A stretch of 38,803 nucleotides of DNA from positions 1 through 38,803 of IMG/VR virus record IMGVR_UViG_3300032893_000161. One strand, 5' to 3'. The notes below the pieces were generated by a model. It made no database searches and was not told the DNA's origin. It was given only the letters and a program-made list of their open reading frames with translations. The position numbers and the translations under genes were made by a program. Of the stretch, positions 28,669-36,492 are shown one piece after another; the first letter of the stretch is position 1, and each line of letters opens with the position of its first letter. This DNA is from a virus.

Positions 28669-29085
28669 ATGGGAGCGTCAAGACCAAAGGGAGCACCAAA
28701 AACGCCGGGATCCGGAAGGAAGAAGGGCGTCAAGAACAAGCGAAGCCAGCTTGCCGAAGATAAGGCGAAAGAGCTCGGCGTGGATCCATTTGAGATCCTA
28801 CTCTTGTTTGCGGCCGGCGATTGGAAACGGCTTGGTTATTCCAGTGCGACCCGAGAAGTGCCAGCCGGCCGCGGAACGGTCGTGATAGACACGATCGAGC
28901 CTCACGAAAGGCGAGCCGCCGCAAGCGATGCATGCAAGTACCTGCATCCGACCCTGAAATCGGTTGATTTTAAATCGAGTTCGCCAGGAGCCATTGAACC
29001 CAGGATCGTTTACATCGCCGAATGGGGATCCAAAGTGGAGGCCGGTACGAACGGCGGCGCCGACGAGGATGGAAACGCAGACTAA
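28669..29085 (+). CDS. terS: Terminase small subunit (DNA-binding packaging protein)
   Basis: A 138-residue protein directly before the large terminase. The basic N-terminus (PKTPGSGRKKGVKNKRSQLA) is followed by a helix set (DKAKELGVDPFEILLLFAAG, then ERRAAASDACKYLHPTLKSV) seen in small terminases of many siphophages. It would recognise the packaging start site and load DNA into the motor. The C-terminal tail is acidic and flexible. It overlaps the large subunit gene by 17 bases. Confidence 0.75.
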   Translation: MGASRPKGAPKTPGSGRKKGVKNKRSQLAEDKAKELGVDPFEILLLFAAGDWKRLGYSSATREVPAGRGTVVIDTIEPHERRAAASDACKYLHPTLKSVDFKSSSPGAIEPRIVYIAEWGSKVEAGTNGGADEDGNAD

Positions 29086-30388
29086 AATTCTGCGTCTTTA
29101 CGAGCCGCACGCGAAGCAGATGGAATTCCATAGGCTTCAGAAGCGCTACCGCGTCGCTGCTTGGGGACGGCAGAGCGGAAAGTCATCCGCCTGTTTGAAT
29201 GATCTTCTGAAGCGAGCGTGGGAGATTCCTGGACAAAATTTCTGGTTCTGTTCACCCACCTACGACCAAGCGACTGTTCAATATCGCAGACTTGTCTCTA
29301 TGCTCTGGTCAGTCTCGAGCATCCTGCTTAAAAAGAACCAGACCGAGCTCAGGGTCAAGCTCATCAATATGAGCGCGATCCGCTTCGTCTCGGGCGACAA
29401 CTACGAGAACCTTCGCGGCGAGACGCTTCATGGCGCGATCATCGACGAGATGCGAGAGCAGCACCGAGACCTCTGGCCCATGGTTATCCGGCCTATGCTG
29501 GCAACAACGAGGGGCTGGGCGGCCTTCGTCTCAACGCCCTCGGGCTTTGATAGCTTCTACGAGCTCTTCAAAAAAGGCGAGTCAGGCCGCGATCCGAACT
29601 GGGGATCGATCCAGGCGCCCTCGACAGCGAATCCGCACTTCACCCAGGAGGAGTTCGAGGCCGCCCGGGCAGACATGAGCGAGGAGCAATTCGCCCAGGA
29701 GATCCTGGCCGAGTTCCGTGAGCTCGGCGTCGGCAAAGTTTACGTCTCGCACGGCGCGCATAATCAGCGCATAAATCACCCGTTCGCAATTCGCGGACAA
29801 AAAATCTCGCCCCATCTCCCGATCGTCGTCGGCCTCGACTTCAACGTTGGCAAGATGTGCTGGGTGCTGGGCCAGTTCAAGGGCCAGGCCGTCCATTGGC
29901 ATGACGAGCTCGTGATCCGGAATACGAACACGCAGGAGGCCGCCCCAGCCCTGATCCCGAAGCTCCAGGGCCACAAGCCCGGCGTGATCCTGATCGGCGA
30001 CGCGAGCGGCAAGGCCAGGCGCTCGAGCGCGTCTGCGACCGATTACCAGATTATCCTGGAGACCCTGCGTGCAGCCGGCATCTCCGTCAAAAACCTAACG
30101 CCCGAGGCCAACCCGCCCGTGAAGGACCGCGTCAACGTCGTCAACTCCGCCCTGCGCGCAGCCGATGGCTCGATTAATTTCACCTACAACCCGGAGACCT
30201 GCCCGGAGCTTAGGCTCGACCTCGAGCGCACCATTTGGAAGCAGGGCGCCGAGGGCGCGGTGATCGATAAGTCGGACCCGGAGCGCACCCACGCCTCGGA
30301 TGCTGCCGGCTACCCGGTGGCCTACTACTCGACTCAGCTCAGGCCGAAGCCTGGGAAGCTTTACGTGATCGAGCACGCATACCTTTAG
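29069..30388 (+). CDS. terL: Terminase large subunit (packaging ATPase and nuclease)
   Basis: A 439-residue motor. The ATPase half has Walker A GRQSGKS (residues 33-39), Walker B GAIIDE (122-127) and the coupling motif VSTPSG (154-159). The nuclease half has the three acidic sites GLDFN (Asp257), IGDAS (Asp311) and HASDAAG (Asp411) of the RNase H-like fold. ATG 29069 gives a standard N-terminus (RLYEPHAKQMEFH). The upstream extension of the frame lies within terS. The packaging type cannot be read from the sequence, but the permuted genome ends favour headful packaging. Confidence 0.92.
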   Translation: METQTKILRLYEPHAKQMEFHRLQKRYRVAAWGRQSGKSSACLNDLLKRAWEIPGQNFWFCSPTYDQATVQYRRLVSMLWSVSSILLKKNQTELRVKLINMSAIRFVSGDNYENLRGETLHGAIIDEMREQHRDLWPMVIRPMLATTRGWAAFVSTPSGFDSFYELFKKGESGRDPNWGSIQAPSTANPHFTQEEFEAARADMSEEQFAQEILAEFRELGVGKVYVSHGAHNQRINHPFAIRGQKISPHLPIVVGLDFNVGKMCWVLGQFKGQAVHWHDELVIRNTNTQEAAPALIPKLQGHKPGVILIGDASGKARRSSASATDYQIILETLRAAGISVKNLTPEANPPVKDRVNVVNSALRAADGSINFTYNPETCPELRLDLERTIWKQGAEGAVIDKSDPERTHASDAAGYPVAYYSTQLRPKPGKLYVIEHAYL

Positions 30389-30398
30389 CCAAAGCGCT

Positions 30399-30425
30399 GT
30401 CCGATTCGTAATTGCGAAATCGGAC
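30399..30425. terminator. Stem-loop just after the large terminase gene
   Basis: The arms GTCCGATT (30399-30406) and AATCGGAC (30418-30425) pair perfectly around an 11-base loop, 11 bases after the stop. No T run follows, so it may be a transcript-stabilising or attenuating hairpin rather than a terminator. Confidence 0.45.
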
Positions 30426-30489
30426 AATCGAAAGAACGGGTCAACCTGTGACATGACACGGTGGTCCGCTCGTTTTGCCGGATATTATT

Positions 30490-30520
30490 CCCTCACCGAA
30501 AGTGCCAGTTCCGGTGAGGG
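30490..30520. repeat. Paired hairpin element, copy 1
   Basis: Nine-base arms CCCTCACCG and CGGTGAGGG enclose 13 bases. A near-identical element lies 81 bases downstream with the same arms and a loop differing at three positions. The region between terminase and the next gene (30389-30679, about 290 bases) has no convincing gene. Short open frames there run through both hairpins and look like by-products. Confidence 0.8.
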
Positions 30521-30570
30521 GAGGGATGATAGCGCCTGAGGTCATCGCGCTAAATGTCCCGCCCCCCTCT

Positions 30571-30601
30571 CCCTCACCGAGAGTGCCCATTCCGGTGAGG
30601 G
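30571..30601. repeat. Paired hairpin element, copy 2
   Basis: Same 9-base arms and 13-base loop as the element at 30490-30520. Conserved arms with a slightly changed loop suggest that the structure, not the loop sequence, is kept. It resembles REP-type elements or a packaging/regulatory site more than a coding feature. Confidence 0.8.
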
Positions 30602-30679
30602 ATATCCGTCCCAGATCTGTGCTAAGCGCGGCCGCCAGCATTTGCAGATTTCAGATGACTTTCGGACACTCGTGGGCCG

Positions 30680-31771
30680 ATGCCGGAGAGCTGTCTGGAT
30701 TCGTCGCGATACCGTGACTTCGTTGCCGAGCGGGATCGCGCTCTCGAGCGGATCCACCAGCACGCACAGATCGATCTGTCGCGCCTGCTCCATCAGGCGT
30801 TGACGGAGATCGAGCGGCTGGCCGCCCAGTTGGCACTGAAGTCCGGGCGCGCCACTCCGATTGTCCATCAGACGACTCTTCACTTCGATCTCGGAGTCCG
30901 CGAGATCATGGCTCAGCTGATCCCGAACCTATACCGGCGGATCCTGAACATGAGGCGCGCGGTCTTCGTGTTGACCTACGCTTCGGAGCGGGAGGCGATT
31001 GGCCGCGCGACCCAAAGGCGGAAACCGCTGTCCCGAGCCGAGTTCAAGCACCGCATGGACCAAGCGGTCAAGGCGCCAACCCTGGAGGGCCCGCTTGATC
31101 AACGGATCTGGCGCGCTCTGATGGCGCTCCGGCACCGACTCGTCAAGCCCTTCGAGCTCGCCATCATCATGGGGAAGGATCCCACGGAGATCGTCGAGGC
31201 CGTGCGGGATGCGTTCCCCTCGATTGCAGTTTTCAAGCGCCCGAAGCGCGCGCTGACCCGCGTGAAGGAAGCGCGCTATCCGCTCGATGACGAGCCCGGG
31301 GCCTGGTTCGACTCGGACTTCATCGACGACGACGACTGGAACCTCGCCGTCCAGGCCTACAAGGACACCGAGCTTCCCCCTACCCGGTTCGATAACGCCG
31401 CGGCTTGGGATCCCGAGACCGGGATGATGCGCTACAACTGGGAGGTCGAGCAGGAGGCCACCGAGGACTTCGTCAAGCAGGTGCGCGACGGCCAGGTCGC
31501 TGCGGCCAACGATCTCGGGGTCCAGGACTTCGTCTGGATCGCGATTCTCGATCAGAAGACCTGCGAGGACTGCTGCGTGCCGAGGGCCGGCAAGACCTCG
31601 AAGGAGATCGAGGCGATGCTGGCAAGTGGTCAGCTCGATAGCGACGAATGCGACGCCATCACGCCGCCCGCGCACTTCAAGTGCCGCTGTCAGGCCTCGC
31701 CCGTCGCCACGGTGGACCAGGTCGAGGGTCCGGACTGGCAATCCTTCAACGACTGGCTGGAGGCATCGTGA
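30680..31771 (+). CDS. Minor head protein, Mu F-like head morphogenesis domain
   Basis: A 363-residue protein. The C-terminal part has the family signature: VWIAILDQKTCEDCCVPRAG (about residues 285-304), then ITPPAHFKCRCQA (about 336-348), with the paired Cys sets typical of the SPP1 gp7 / Mu F head morphogenesis domain. The middle is helical and contains GKDPTEIVEAV and an acidic run (FDSDFIDDDDW). Such proteins sit in the procapsid near the portal and may be co-injected. It precedes portal here, opposite to the usual portal-then-MuF order. Confidence 0.82.
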   Translation: MPESCLDSSRYRDFVAERDRALERIHQHAQIDLSRLLHQALTEIERLAAQLALKSGRATPIVHQTTLHFDLGVREIMAQLIPNLYRRILNMRRAVFVLTYASEREAIGRATQRRKPLSRAEFKHRMDQAVKAPTLEGPLDQRIWRALMALRHRLVKPFELAIIMGKDPTEIVEAVRDAFPSIAVFKRPKRALTRVKEARYPLDDEPGAWFDSDFIDDDDWNLAVQAYKDTELPPTRFDNAAAWDPETGMMRYNWEVEQEATEDFVKQVRDGQVAAANDLGVQDFVWIAILDQKTCEDCCVPRAGKTSKEIEAMLASGQLDSDECDAITPPAHFKCRCQASPVATVDQVEGPDWQSFNDWLEAS

Positions 31772-31974
31772 TCTTTTGGCTGATCGGACTTAAAGTGCAG
31801 GTCCTGGTTCTGGTGGCGTGGTACGAGTTCCAAAGGCGCGACCACGTGGCGGCGATCCGAGGCCTGATCCGATGGCTGCAGCAGACCGAGTCCGGCGTCC
31901 GACATGACCGGGTGACAAATGCCCTCCTTCTGGAAGCGACCAGAGATCGGGCGAAACCAAAGGCGGTTTCCTGA
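31768..31974 (+). CDS. Small membrane protein between minor head and portal genes (68 residues)
   Basis: GTG 31768 overlaps the previous stop by 4 bases (GTGA), and its own stop shares one base with the portal start (TGATG). The first 20 residues are a membrane span (VIFWLIGLKVQVLVLVAWYE). The remainder is a basic helix (RRDHVAAIRGLIRWLQQTES). A membrane protein in the head operon is unusual. It may be a minor virion or membrane-docking protein. No family recognised. Confidence 0.6.
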   Translation: MIFWLIGLKVQVLVLVAWYEFQRRDHVAAIRGLIRWLQQTESGVRHDRVTNALLLEATRDRAKPKAVS

Positions 31975-33854
31975 TGTGGCCCTTTAAAAGGCGTGCACCG
32001 CAATCCGTGATTCTACCCGCCCACGAGCCGACCCGAGAGAGGCGACCTGGCGAGTACCGCGCAGTCGTCCTGACCCGGGACTGCTACGACCCCAAGACCT
32101 ACCAGTTCGACTCGGGCTTCCGCGCCTGGGACGGCGAGGACCCGATGGGAGTCCACACGACGGTTGAGATGCTCGAGGCGCTCCGAAAGCGTCCGGACAT
32201 CGCTCTCGATGCCCGGGTGATCTGCGCGGAGCTCGGAGGAGACCAGAAGCCCGTCCGGTTCGGGATGAAGCAGCTCGACCGCGCGCAGTTCATGGAGGCC
32301 TACCAGCAGAACGCCGGCCAGGGGATCCGGATGCGCGAGGGCTGGTACGGCGGCGGATCGACCCTGGGCCACGACTTCACCCCCCTGCTCGGCGGACCCT
32401 TCTACAAGAATCTCTATTTCTACAACGATTACATCCGGATGCACGCGGAGGCATTTTTTGCCTACCACAACGATCCGTTCGCCCACGCGATCACCCAGAT
32501 CACCCGCGACTTCGTGCTGGGCACCGGCTTCGAGGTCCAATGCGACACCACGACGCCAGAAGGCAAGCTTGCCATGGCGACCTGGAAGGCCTTCGAGGAG
32601 GCCAACAACCTGCAGCAGCAGATCGACGATTGCTGTAACGAGCTCTCGATCTACGGCGAGGTGATGTTCTGGAAGCTCCCGAATAACCAGAGCAAGATCA
32701 CCTACCGACTGCAGTCCGGCGAGACGGCTCCGAAGGGGCTGATCCCGCGGGTCAGGCTCATCGATCCATCCAACATCGTCGAGATCGTCACCTATCCCGA
32801 GGACATCACGCGTCCGCTCTTCTATGTCTGGCTCCAGCCGACGCAGTACCAGATCTTTACGGCGGTCAACTCCTCGGCAGTCGGAGGCAACGAGCTCGCC
32901 GGCACCCCGACGCAGCCGTCGCTGAAGTTCATCTACCAGCAGATCCCGGCCGAGCAGATGTTGCACTTCAAGATCAACTCGGTCTCCAACGAAAAGCGCG
33001 GCAGGACCGATTACTTCCCGATCCTCGAGTACCTGAAGCGGCTCCGGGATTCGGTCGCCTACGCCATGGTCAGCCTCCAGAAGGTCTCGGCGTGGTCGAT
33101 CGACACCGAGGTCAACGGCGATATCGCCGACATCCAGGCCTACATGCAGAGCGTGAAGGCGCTCGGCACGATCCCCGACGCGGGCTCGGAGTTCGTCCAC
33201 AGCGCGGCGATCAAGCGTCAGTATCTGGGCAACCAGCACTCGAGCGCGCATTCGAGCGACGTCTTCAACTGGTGCCTCTCCTGCATCTCGGCGGGATCCG
33301 GGATCCCGAGTTCGTACTTCGGCACCCATCTCTCGGGCGGACAGACCCGGGCATCGGCTCTCGTGGCAACTGAGCCCGTGGCCAAGCGCATGGAGAAGCG
33401 CCGCGAGGTGATGAAGCGGATCCTGCGCAGCCTCTGGAGCTTCTGCATGACGGAGGCCGGGCTCGAGAACATGGTTGTCAACGTGATCTTCCCCGAGATC
33501 ATCACTCAGGACCGAAGTCAGAAGCTCAAGGACCTGCTGCTCTCCGAGCAGAGCCGGTGGATCAAGCCCGAGCGCGCGGCGACGATGGCCGCCAAGGAGC
33601 TCGGGATCACCAACTACTCCTACGCCGACGAGCTCGAGGACATGAAGACCGAGCTCCCCGAGATCCCGATGCCTCTCGTCGACCCAGGAGTCATCAATCC
33701 ACCCGCGAGCATGACCCCTGGCGAGCAGCCATCGCAATCAGGCGGCGGCGGAGAACTCAGCAGCGGAGGCAGCTTCGGGATCAACTCCCCGAAGCAGACC
33801 TCGCTGACCAGCACCCAAAAGAGGGGGATCAAACAGAATGACGCAACTCTCTGA
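31974..33854 (+). CDS. Portal protein
   Basis: A 626-residue protein of the size and composition of phage portals, which form the ring at the head vertex through which DNA passes. Support: position after the minor head gene and before the protease, long helical segments such as LEYLKRLRDSVAYAMVSLQK (about residues 347-366), and SAGSGIPSSYFGTHLSGGQT (about 441-460). The latter is close to the conserved 'G.P....G' stretch of portals, followed by helices. The Ser/Gly-rich end (QSGGGGELSSGGSFG) is a flexible tail. The next gene overlaps it by 17 bases. Confidence 0.85.
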   Translation: MWPFKRRAPQSVILPAHEPTRERRPGEYRAVVLTRDCYDPKTYQFDSGFRAWDGEDPMGVHTTVEMLEALRKRPDIALDARVICAELGGDQKPVRFGMKQLDRAQFMEAYQQNAGQGIRMREGWYGGGSTLGHDFTPLLGGPFYKNLYFYNDYIRMHAEAFFAYHNDPFAHAITQITRDFVLGTGFEVQCDTTTPEGKLAMATWKAFEEANNLQQQIDDCCNELSIYGEVMFWKLPNNQSKITYRLQSGETAPKGLIPRVRLIDPSNIVEIVTYPEDITRPLFYVWLQPTQYQIFTAVNSSAVGGNELAGTPTQPSLKFIYQQIPAEQMLHFKINSVSNEKRGRTDYFPILEYLKRLRDSVAYAMVSLQKVSAWSIDTEVNGDIADIQAYMQSVKALGTIPDAGSEFVHSAAIKRQYLGNQHSSAHSSDVFNWCLSCISAGSGIPSSYFGTHLSGGQTRASALVATEPVAKRMEKRREVMKRILRSLWSFCMTEAGLENMVVNVIFPEIITQDRSQKLKDLLLSEQSRWIKPERAATMAAKELGITNYSYADELEDMKTELPEIPMPLVDPGVINPPASMTPGEQPSQSGGGGELSSGGSFGINSPKQTSLTSTQKRGIKQNDATL

Positions 33855-34257
33855 GACCGCGGCTCCAGACCTCAAGGACATCTCGCTCGAGGACATCCTG
33901 GCCTTCTTGATCCCGCGTGGGTTTCCGACATTTGACGAATTCAGAAGGAACCCCGACAAATATCGTACGCGCCCCGAGGAGATCCTGGAGCATGCCGATG
34001 GCTCCACGGACATCTTCCGGAAAGCGCTACTCACCCAGAAGTACTTCTGGCGCGATCAGGTCGATTGCGGAAAGAGCCTCGAGAAGATCGAGCGCATCTG
34101 CAAGGAGGAAGGTTTCAGCCTCATGGATCTCGAGATGCAACCCATCGTCAAGCCGCAGAACGGCACCTCCAAGGACGGCGATGTCGTGATCGAGGTCCAC
34201 TTCTGGCCGAAGAGCGAGTTCCGGGCACGGGGAGGCGTCGTCGCCAACGATGGATGA
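33838..34257 (+). CDS. Hypothetical head-region protein (139 residues)
   Basis: ATG 33838 lies in the end of the portal gene and the stop lies 8 bases inside the next gene. It is mostly helical (SLEDILAFLIPRGFPTFDEF, CGKSLEKIERICKEEGFSLM) with a beta end (VVIEVHFWPKSEFRARGG). No domain is recognised. Genes in this slot often encode small head accessory or assembly proteins. Confidence 0.62.
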   Translation: MTQLSETAAPDLKDISLEDILAFLIPRGFPTFDEFRRNPDKYRTRPEEILEHADGSTDIFRKALLTQKYFWRDQVDCGKSLEKIERICKEEGFSLMDLEMQPIVKPQNGTSKDGDVVIEVHFWPKSEFRARGGVVANDG

Positions 34258-35914
34258 AACCGCACTCCCCTCTCAGGTCCTGACTGTCGTCCACACCGGG
34301 GGAACCTTCCAATGGCCGAAGCGCGCCAAGAAGGGCAAGGAGGCCGACTCCGGCACCTCCAATGCCCAGGCGCTCCGAGCCGCGCCGCCAGCGCGCAAAC
34401 GGGAGAGCGTCCGAATCCGCTCGAGAACCCACCTCTCGGAGTCCGACTCTCCGCCGGCCAAGGCGCCGGGTTCGAAGTACGAGGTCGTCCTGATCGAGGA
34501 GGGCCTGGGAAACTTCAATGATCGGTTTTTCTACACCAAGGAATGCCTGCAGGCCTCGGCCGCGATCTTCGAGGGCCGGAAGTGCTTCGCCGACCACGCC
34601 ACCGAGTTCGAGGAGCAGGTGCAGCCGGAGCGCTCGACCCGGGACATCCTGGGACACTTCGAGGGCGTCCACTACGTCGAGGAGGGCGGCCGCGGCAAGC
34701 TAAAGGGCACCCTCGTACTCTGCGAGGGCGCGCACTTCGAGTGGGCGCAGTCGTTGATCCAGAACTCCATGGCCTACGCGCAGAAGTACCCGAGCTCGGA
34801 CTTCGTCGGACTCTCGATCAACGCGCAGGGAGAGGCGCTGACGGTCGGGCTCGATGACTTCCTGAAGGTCTACGATGGCCCGCGGGAAGTCGTCGCCAAG
34901 CTCATGGAAGCCCAGGCGCAGCAGATCGACGAGATCCGGCCGGTCGGCGTGCTCCGGGACGCGCAGAGCTGTGATCTTGTGACCGAGGCCGGAGCGGGCG
35001 GAAAAATTCTCTCCATGATCGAAAGGAACAAACGACCCATGAAAGCTACTCAGACAGGCAAGGCAGGCAAGGCGTCCAAGCACACCGAGACCACGGGCAA
35101 GAAGAAGGTCCGCGAGTCCGAGGATGCTCCTCCACCCAAGAAAACGGAAGCCGAGGGCGAGGCCGCCGGCGGCGGTGATGACGGGCACGCGGATGCCGAC
35201 CAGGACGCCGCGCTCTTCAAGAAGATGATCTCGCAGTACATGGGAGACGACCACGGCGTCGACCAGGAAGAGGCCGAGGGCATGGCCAGGGTCGCCCACG
35301 AGCACTTCATGAAGCAGGGCATGGAGTCCCACGAGGCCTACGAGGCCGCGGGCATGCACCTCAAGAACTCGCTCGCCATCGGAAAGTCGATGAAGCAGAA
35401 GCAGGCCGAGGCCGAAGGCGAGTCCCATAAGTCGGAGTCCGAAAGTGAAAGCGAGTCGCACCACGAGGCCGAGGGCGAGTCGCATTGTGAATCTGAGGAT
35501 CCGTCGACGATGAGCGCGGGCAAGAAAACCAAGGCCACGGAATCGGCCGGGCGAAATCCGGTCAGGGAGGATGACAGTTTTATGAAAGAGGAACTGGTTC
35601 GGCTGCGCGCCGATAACACGAAGCTTCGGGAGTCCGTTGGTCGTCTCGAGGTGCAGACCTATCTCGACAAGAAGCTGGCCGCCGCCGGCGAGGAGCGCTC
35701 TCCGGAGTTCCTGAAGGCGTTCCGGGAGTCGCTGGGCAAGCCCAAGTCGATCGCCGAGATCGAACATCACTGGGGGGTCTTCGTGAAGGCCTACGACACC
35801 GGCCGCGAGGATCAGGGCTCCGATGACGAGGCCATTTTCACCGAAAAGGGCGCGGGCTTTCGTGAGTCAAGCGGCTCAAAGGCAGTGGACTTCACGGACT
35901 GCCTCGACAGCTAA
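34250..35914 (+). CDS. Prohead protease-scaffold fusion protein
   Basis: A 554-residue protein. Residues 75-250 look like a prohead serine protease: KCFADHATEFEEQVQPERST, DILGHFEGVHYV, KLKGTLVLCE, SMAYAQKYPSSDFVGLSINA, with His and Ser placed as in the S78-like group (roughly His108 and Ser188 or Ser197). From about residue 265 on it is charged, repetitive and helical (GESHKSESESESESHH, EELVRLRADNTKLRESVGRL), as in scaffolding proteins that guide capsid assembly and are then digested. An internal in-frame start at 35039 may give the scaffold alone, as in lambda C/Nu3. Confidence 0.78.
   Translation: MDETALPSQVLTVVHTGGTFQWPKRAKKGKEADSGTSNAQALRAAPPARKRESVRIRSRTHLSESDSPPAKAPGSKYEVVLIEEGLGNFNDRFFYTKECLQASAAIFEGRKCFADHATEFEEQVQPERSTRDILGHFEGVHYVEEGGRGKLKGTLVLCEGAHFEWAQSLIQNSMAYAQKYPSSDFVGLSINAQGEALTVGLDDFLKVYDGPREVVAKLMEAQAQQIDEIRPVGVLRDAQSCDLVTEAGAGGKILSMIERNKRPMKATQTGKAGKASKHTETTGKKKVRESEDAPPPKKTEAEGEAAGGGDDGHADADQDAALFKKMISQYMGDDHGVDQEEAEGMARVAHEHFMKQGMESHEAYEAAGMHLKNSLAIGKSMKQKQAEAEGESHKSESESESESHHEAEGESHCESEDPSTMSAGKKTKATESAGRNPVREDDSFMKEELVRLRADNTKLRESVGRLEVQTYLDKKLAAAGEERSPEFLKAFRESLGKPKSIAEIEHHWGVFVKAYDTGREDQGSDDEAIFTEKGAGFRESSGSKAVDFTDCLDS
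35039..35914 (+). CDS. Scaffold domain alone from an internal start (candidate)
   Basis: ATG 35039 is in frame with the fusion gene and is preceded by GAAAGGAA about 9 bases away. From here only the scaffold-like part (291 residues) would be made: Lys/Thr-rich start, acidic Glu/Ser/His repeats in the middle and a C-terminal coiled coil. Nested scaffold genes are known in lambdoid phages. This start is predicted from its ribosome site only. Confidence 0.5.
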   Translation: MKATQTGKAGKASKHTETTGKKKVRESEDAPPPKKTEAEGEAAGGGDDGHADADQDAALFKKMISQYMGDDHGVDQEEAEGMARVAHEHFMKQGMESHEAYEAAGMHLKNSLAIGKSMKQKQAEAEGESHKSESESESESHHEAEGESHCESEDPSTMSAGKKTKATESAGRNPVREDDSFMKEELVRLRADNTKLRESVGRLEVQTYLDKKLAAAGEERSPEFLKAFRESLGKPKSIAEIEHHWGVFVKAYDTGREDQGSDDEAIFTEKGAGFRESSGSKAVDFTDCLDS

Positions 35915-35945
35915 CCCACCACGGAACAGGAAAGGATAAAAGCAA

Positions 35946-36461
35946 ATGGCAGCGTCCACCGCACAAAATAACATCGTCAGGGGTGAAAACCAGGCGAAGT
36001 CGATCTTCGAGAGCCTGAAGCCAGTGCTTGCCGCTTCGGCGGCCTGCACGTGGAACCAGGGGGATCTCCTCTGCTTCGACAACACCAACAAGATCGTGGT
36101 TCCGGTCACCGGATCGGGCTCGGGCGCCCAGATCCTGGGCGTTGCCAGGAACACGGTCTCGAGCGGTCTGCCGGTCTCGCCCTACCAGGGCACGGCCGTC
36201 GATGCATCGGAGGCGATCTCCGACATGGCGGGCCCGGCCTTCGGTGTCGTCGCGTTCTTCACCCTGAAGACGGGCGACGCGTTCAACCCGGGCGATCCGG
36301 TCTACCTGACCACGACGAACCCGCAGACCGTGACCTCGGGTGCCGCAGGCAGCGCGGTTGGCGTCTACGTCGGCGCGGTGGTCGCTTCGGCGGCGGCTGG
36401 CCAGCAGGGCAATGTCCTGGTCGGGGCCTACCAGCCTGGCGGAACCACGCTTCTGTTCTGA
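35946..36461 (+). CDS. Capsid decoration protein (DUF2190-like)
   Basis: A 171-residue beta-rich protein with an AGGAAAGGA ribosome site. The layout LAASAACTWNQGDLLCFDNT (residues 30-49), IVVPVTGSGSGAQILGVARN, DAFNPGDPVYLTTTNPQTVT and AVGVYVGAVV matches the trimeric spike or cement proteins that stud capsids of siphophages. It directly precedes the major capsid gene, as usual for that class, and no catalytic motif is present. Confidence 0.78.
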   Translation: MAASTAQNNIVRGENQAKSIFESLKPVLAASAACTWNQGDLLCFDNTNKIVVPVTGSGSGAQILGVARNTVSSGLPVSPYQGTAVDASEAISDMAGPAFGVVAFFTLKTGDAFNPGDPVYLTTTNPQTVTSGAAGSAVGVYVGAVVASAAAGQQGNVLVGAYQPGGTTLLF

Positions 36462-36492
36462 ACTCTTCGGATAAGGAAAGGACTGAGAAAAT

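Noticed and set aside
30441-30717. Short frames on both strands in the terminase-minor head gap
   Set aside because: They pass through the twin hairpins and their internal repeats come from those. No good ribosome sites, and both strands are equally open.
32013-33737. 574-codon open frame on the minus strand across the portal gene
   Set aside because: It is the antisense shadow of the portal gene: GC-rich codon use removes stops from the opposite frame. Its composition is Leu/Arg/Asp-rich without domain sense, and the portal frame has clear protein features.
34700-35770. 356-codon minus-strand frame opposite the protease-scaffold gene
   Set aside because: It mirrors Glu/Lys/Ser-rich codons of the sense gene as Leu/Phe/Arg sequence. 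No independent support.
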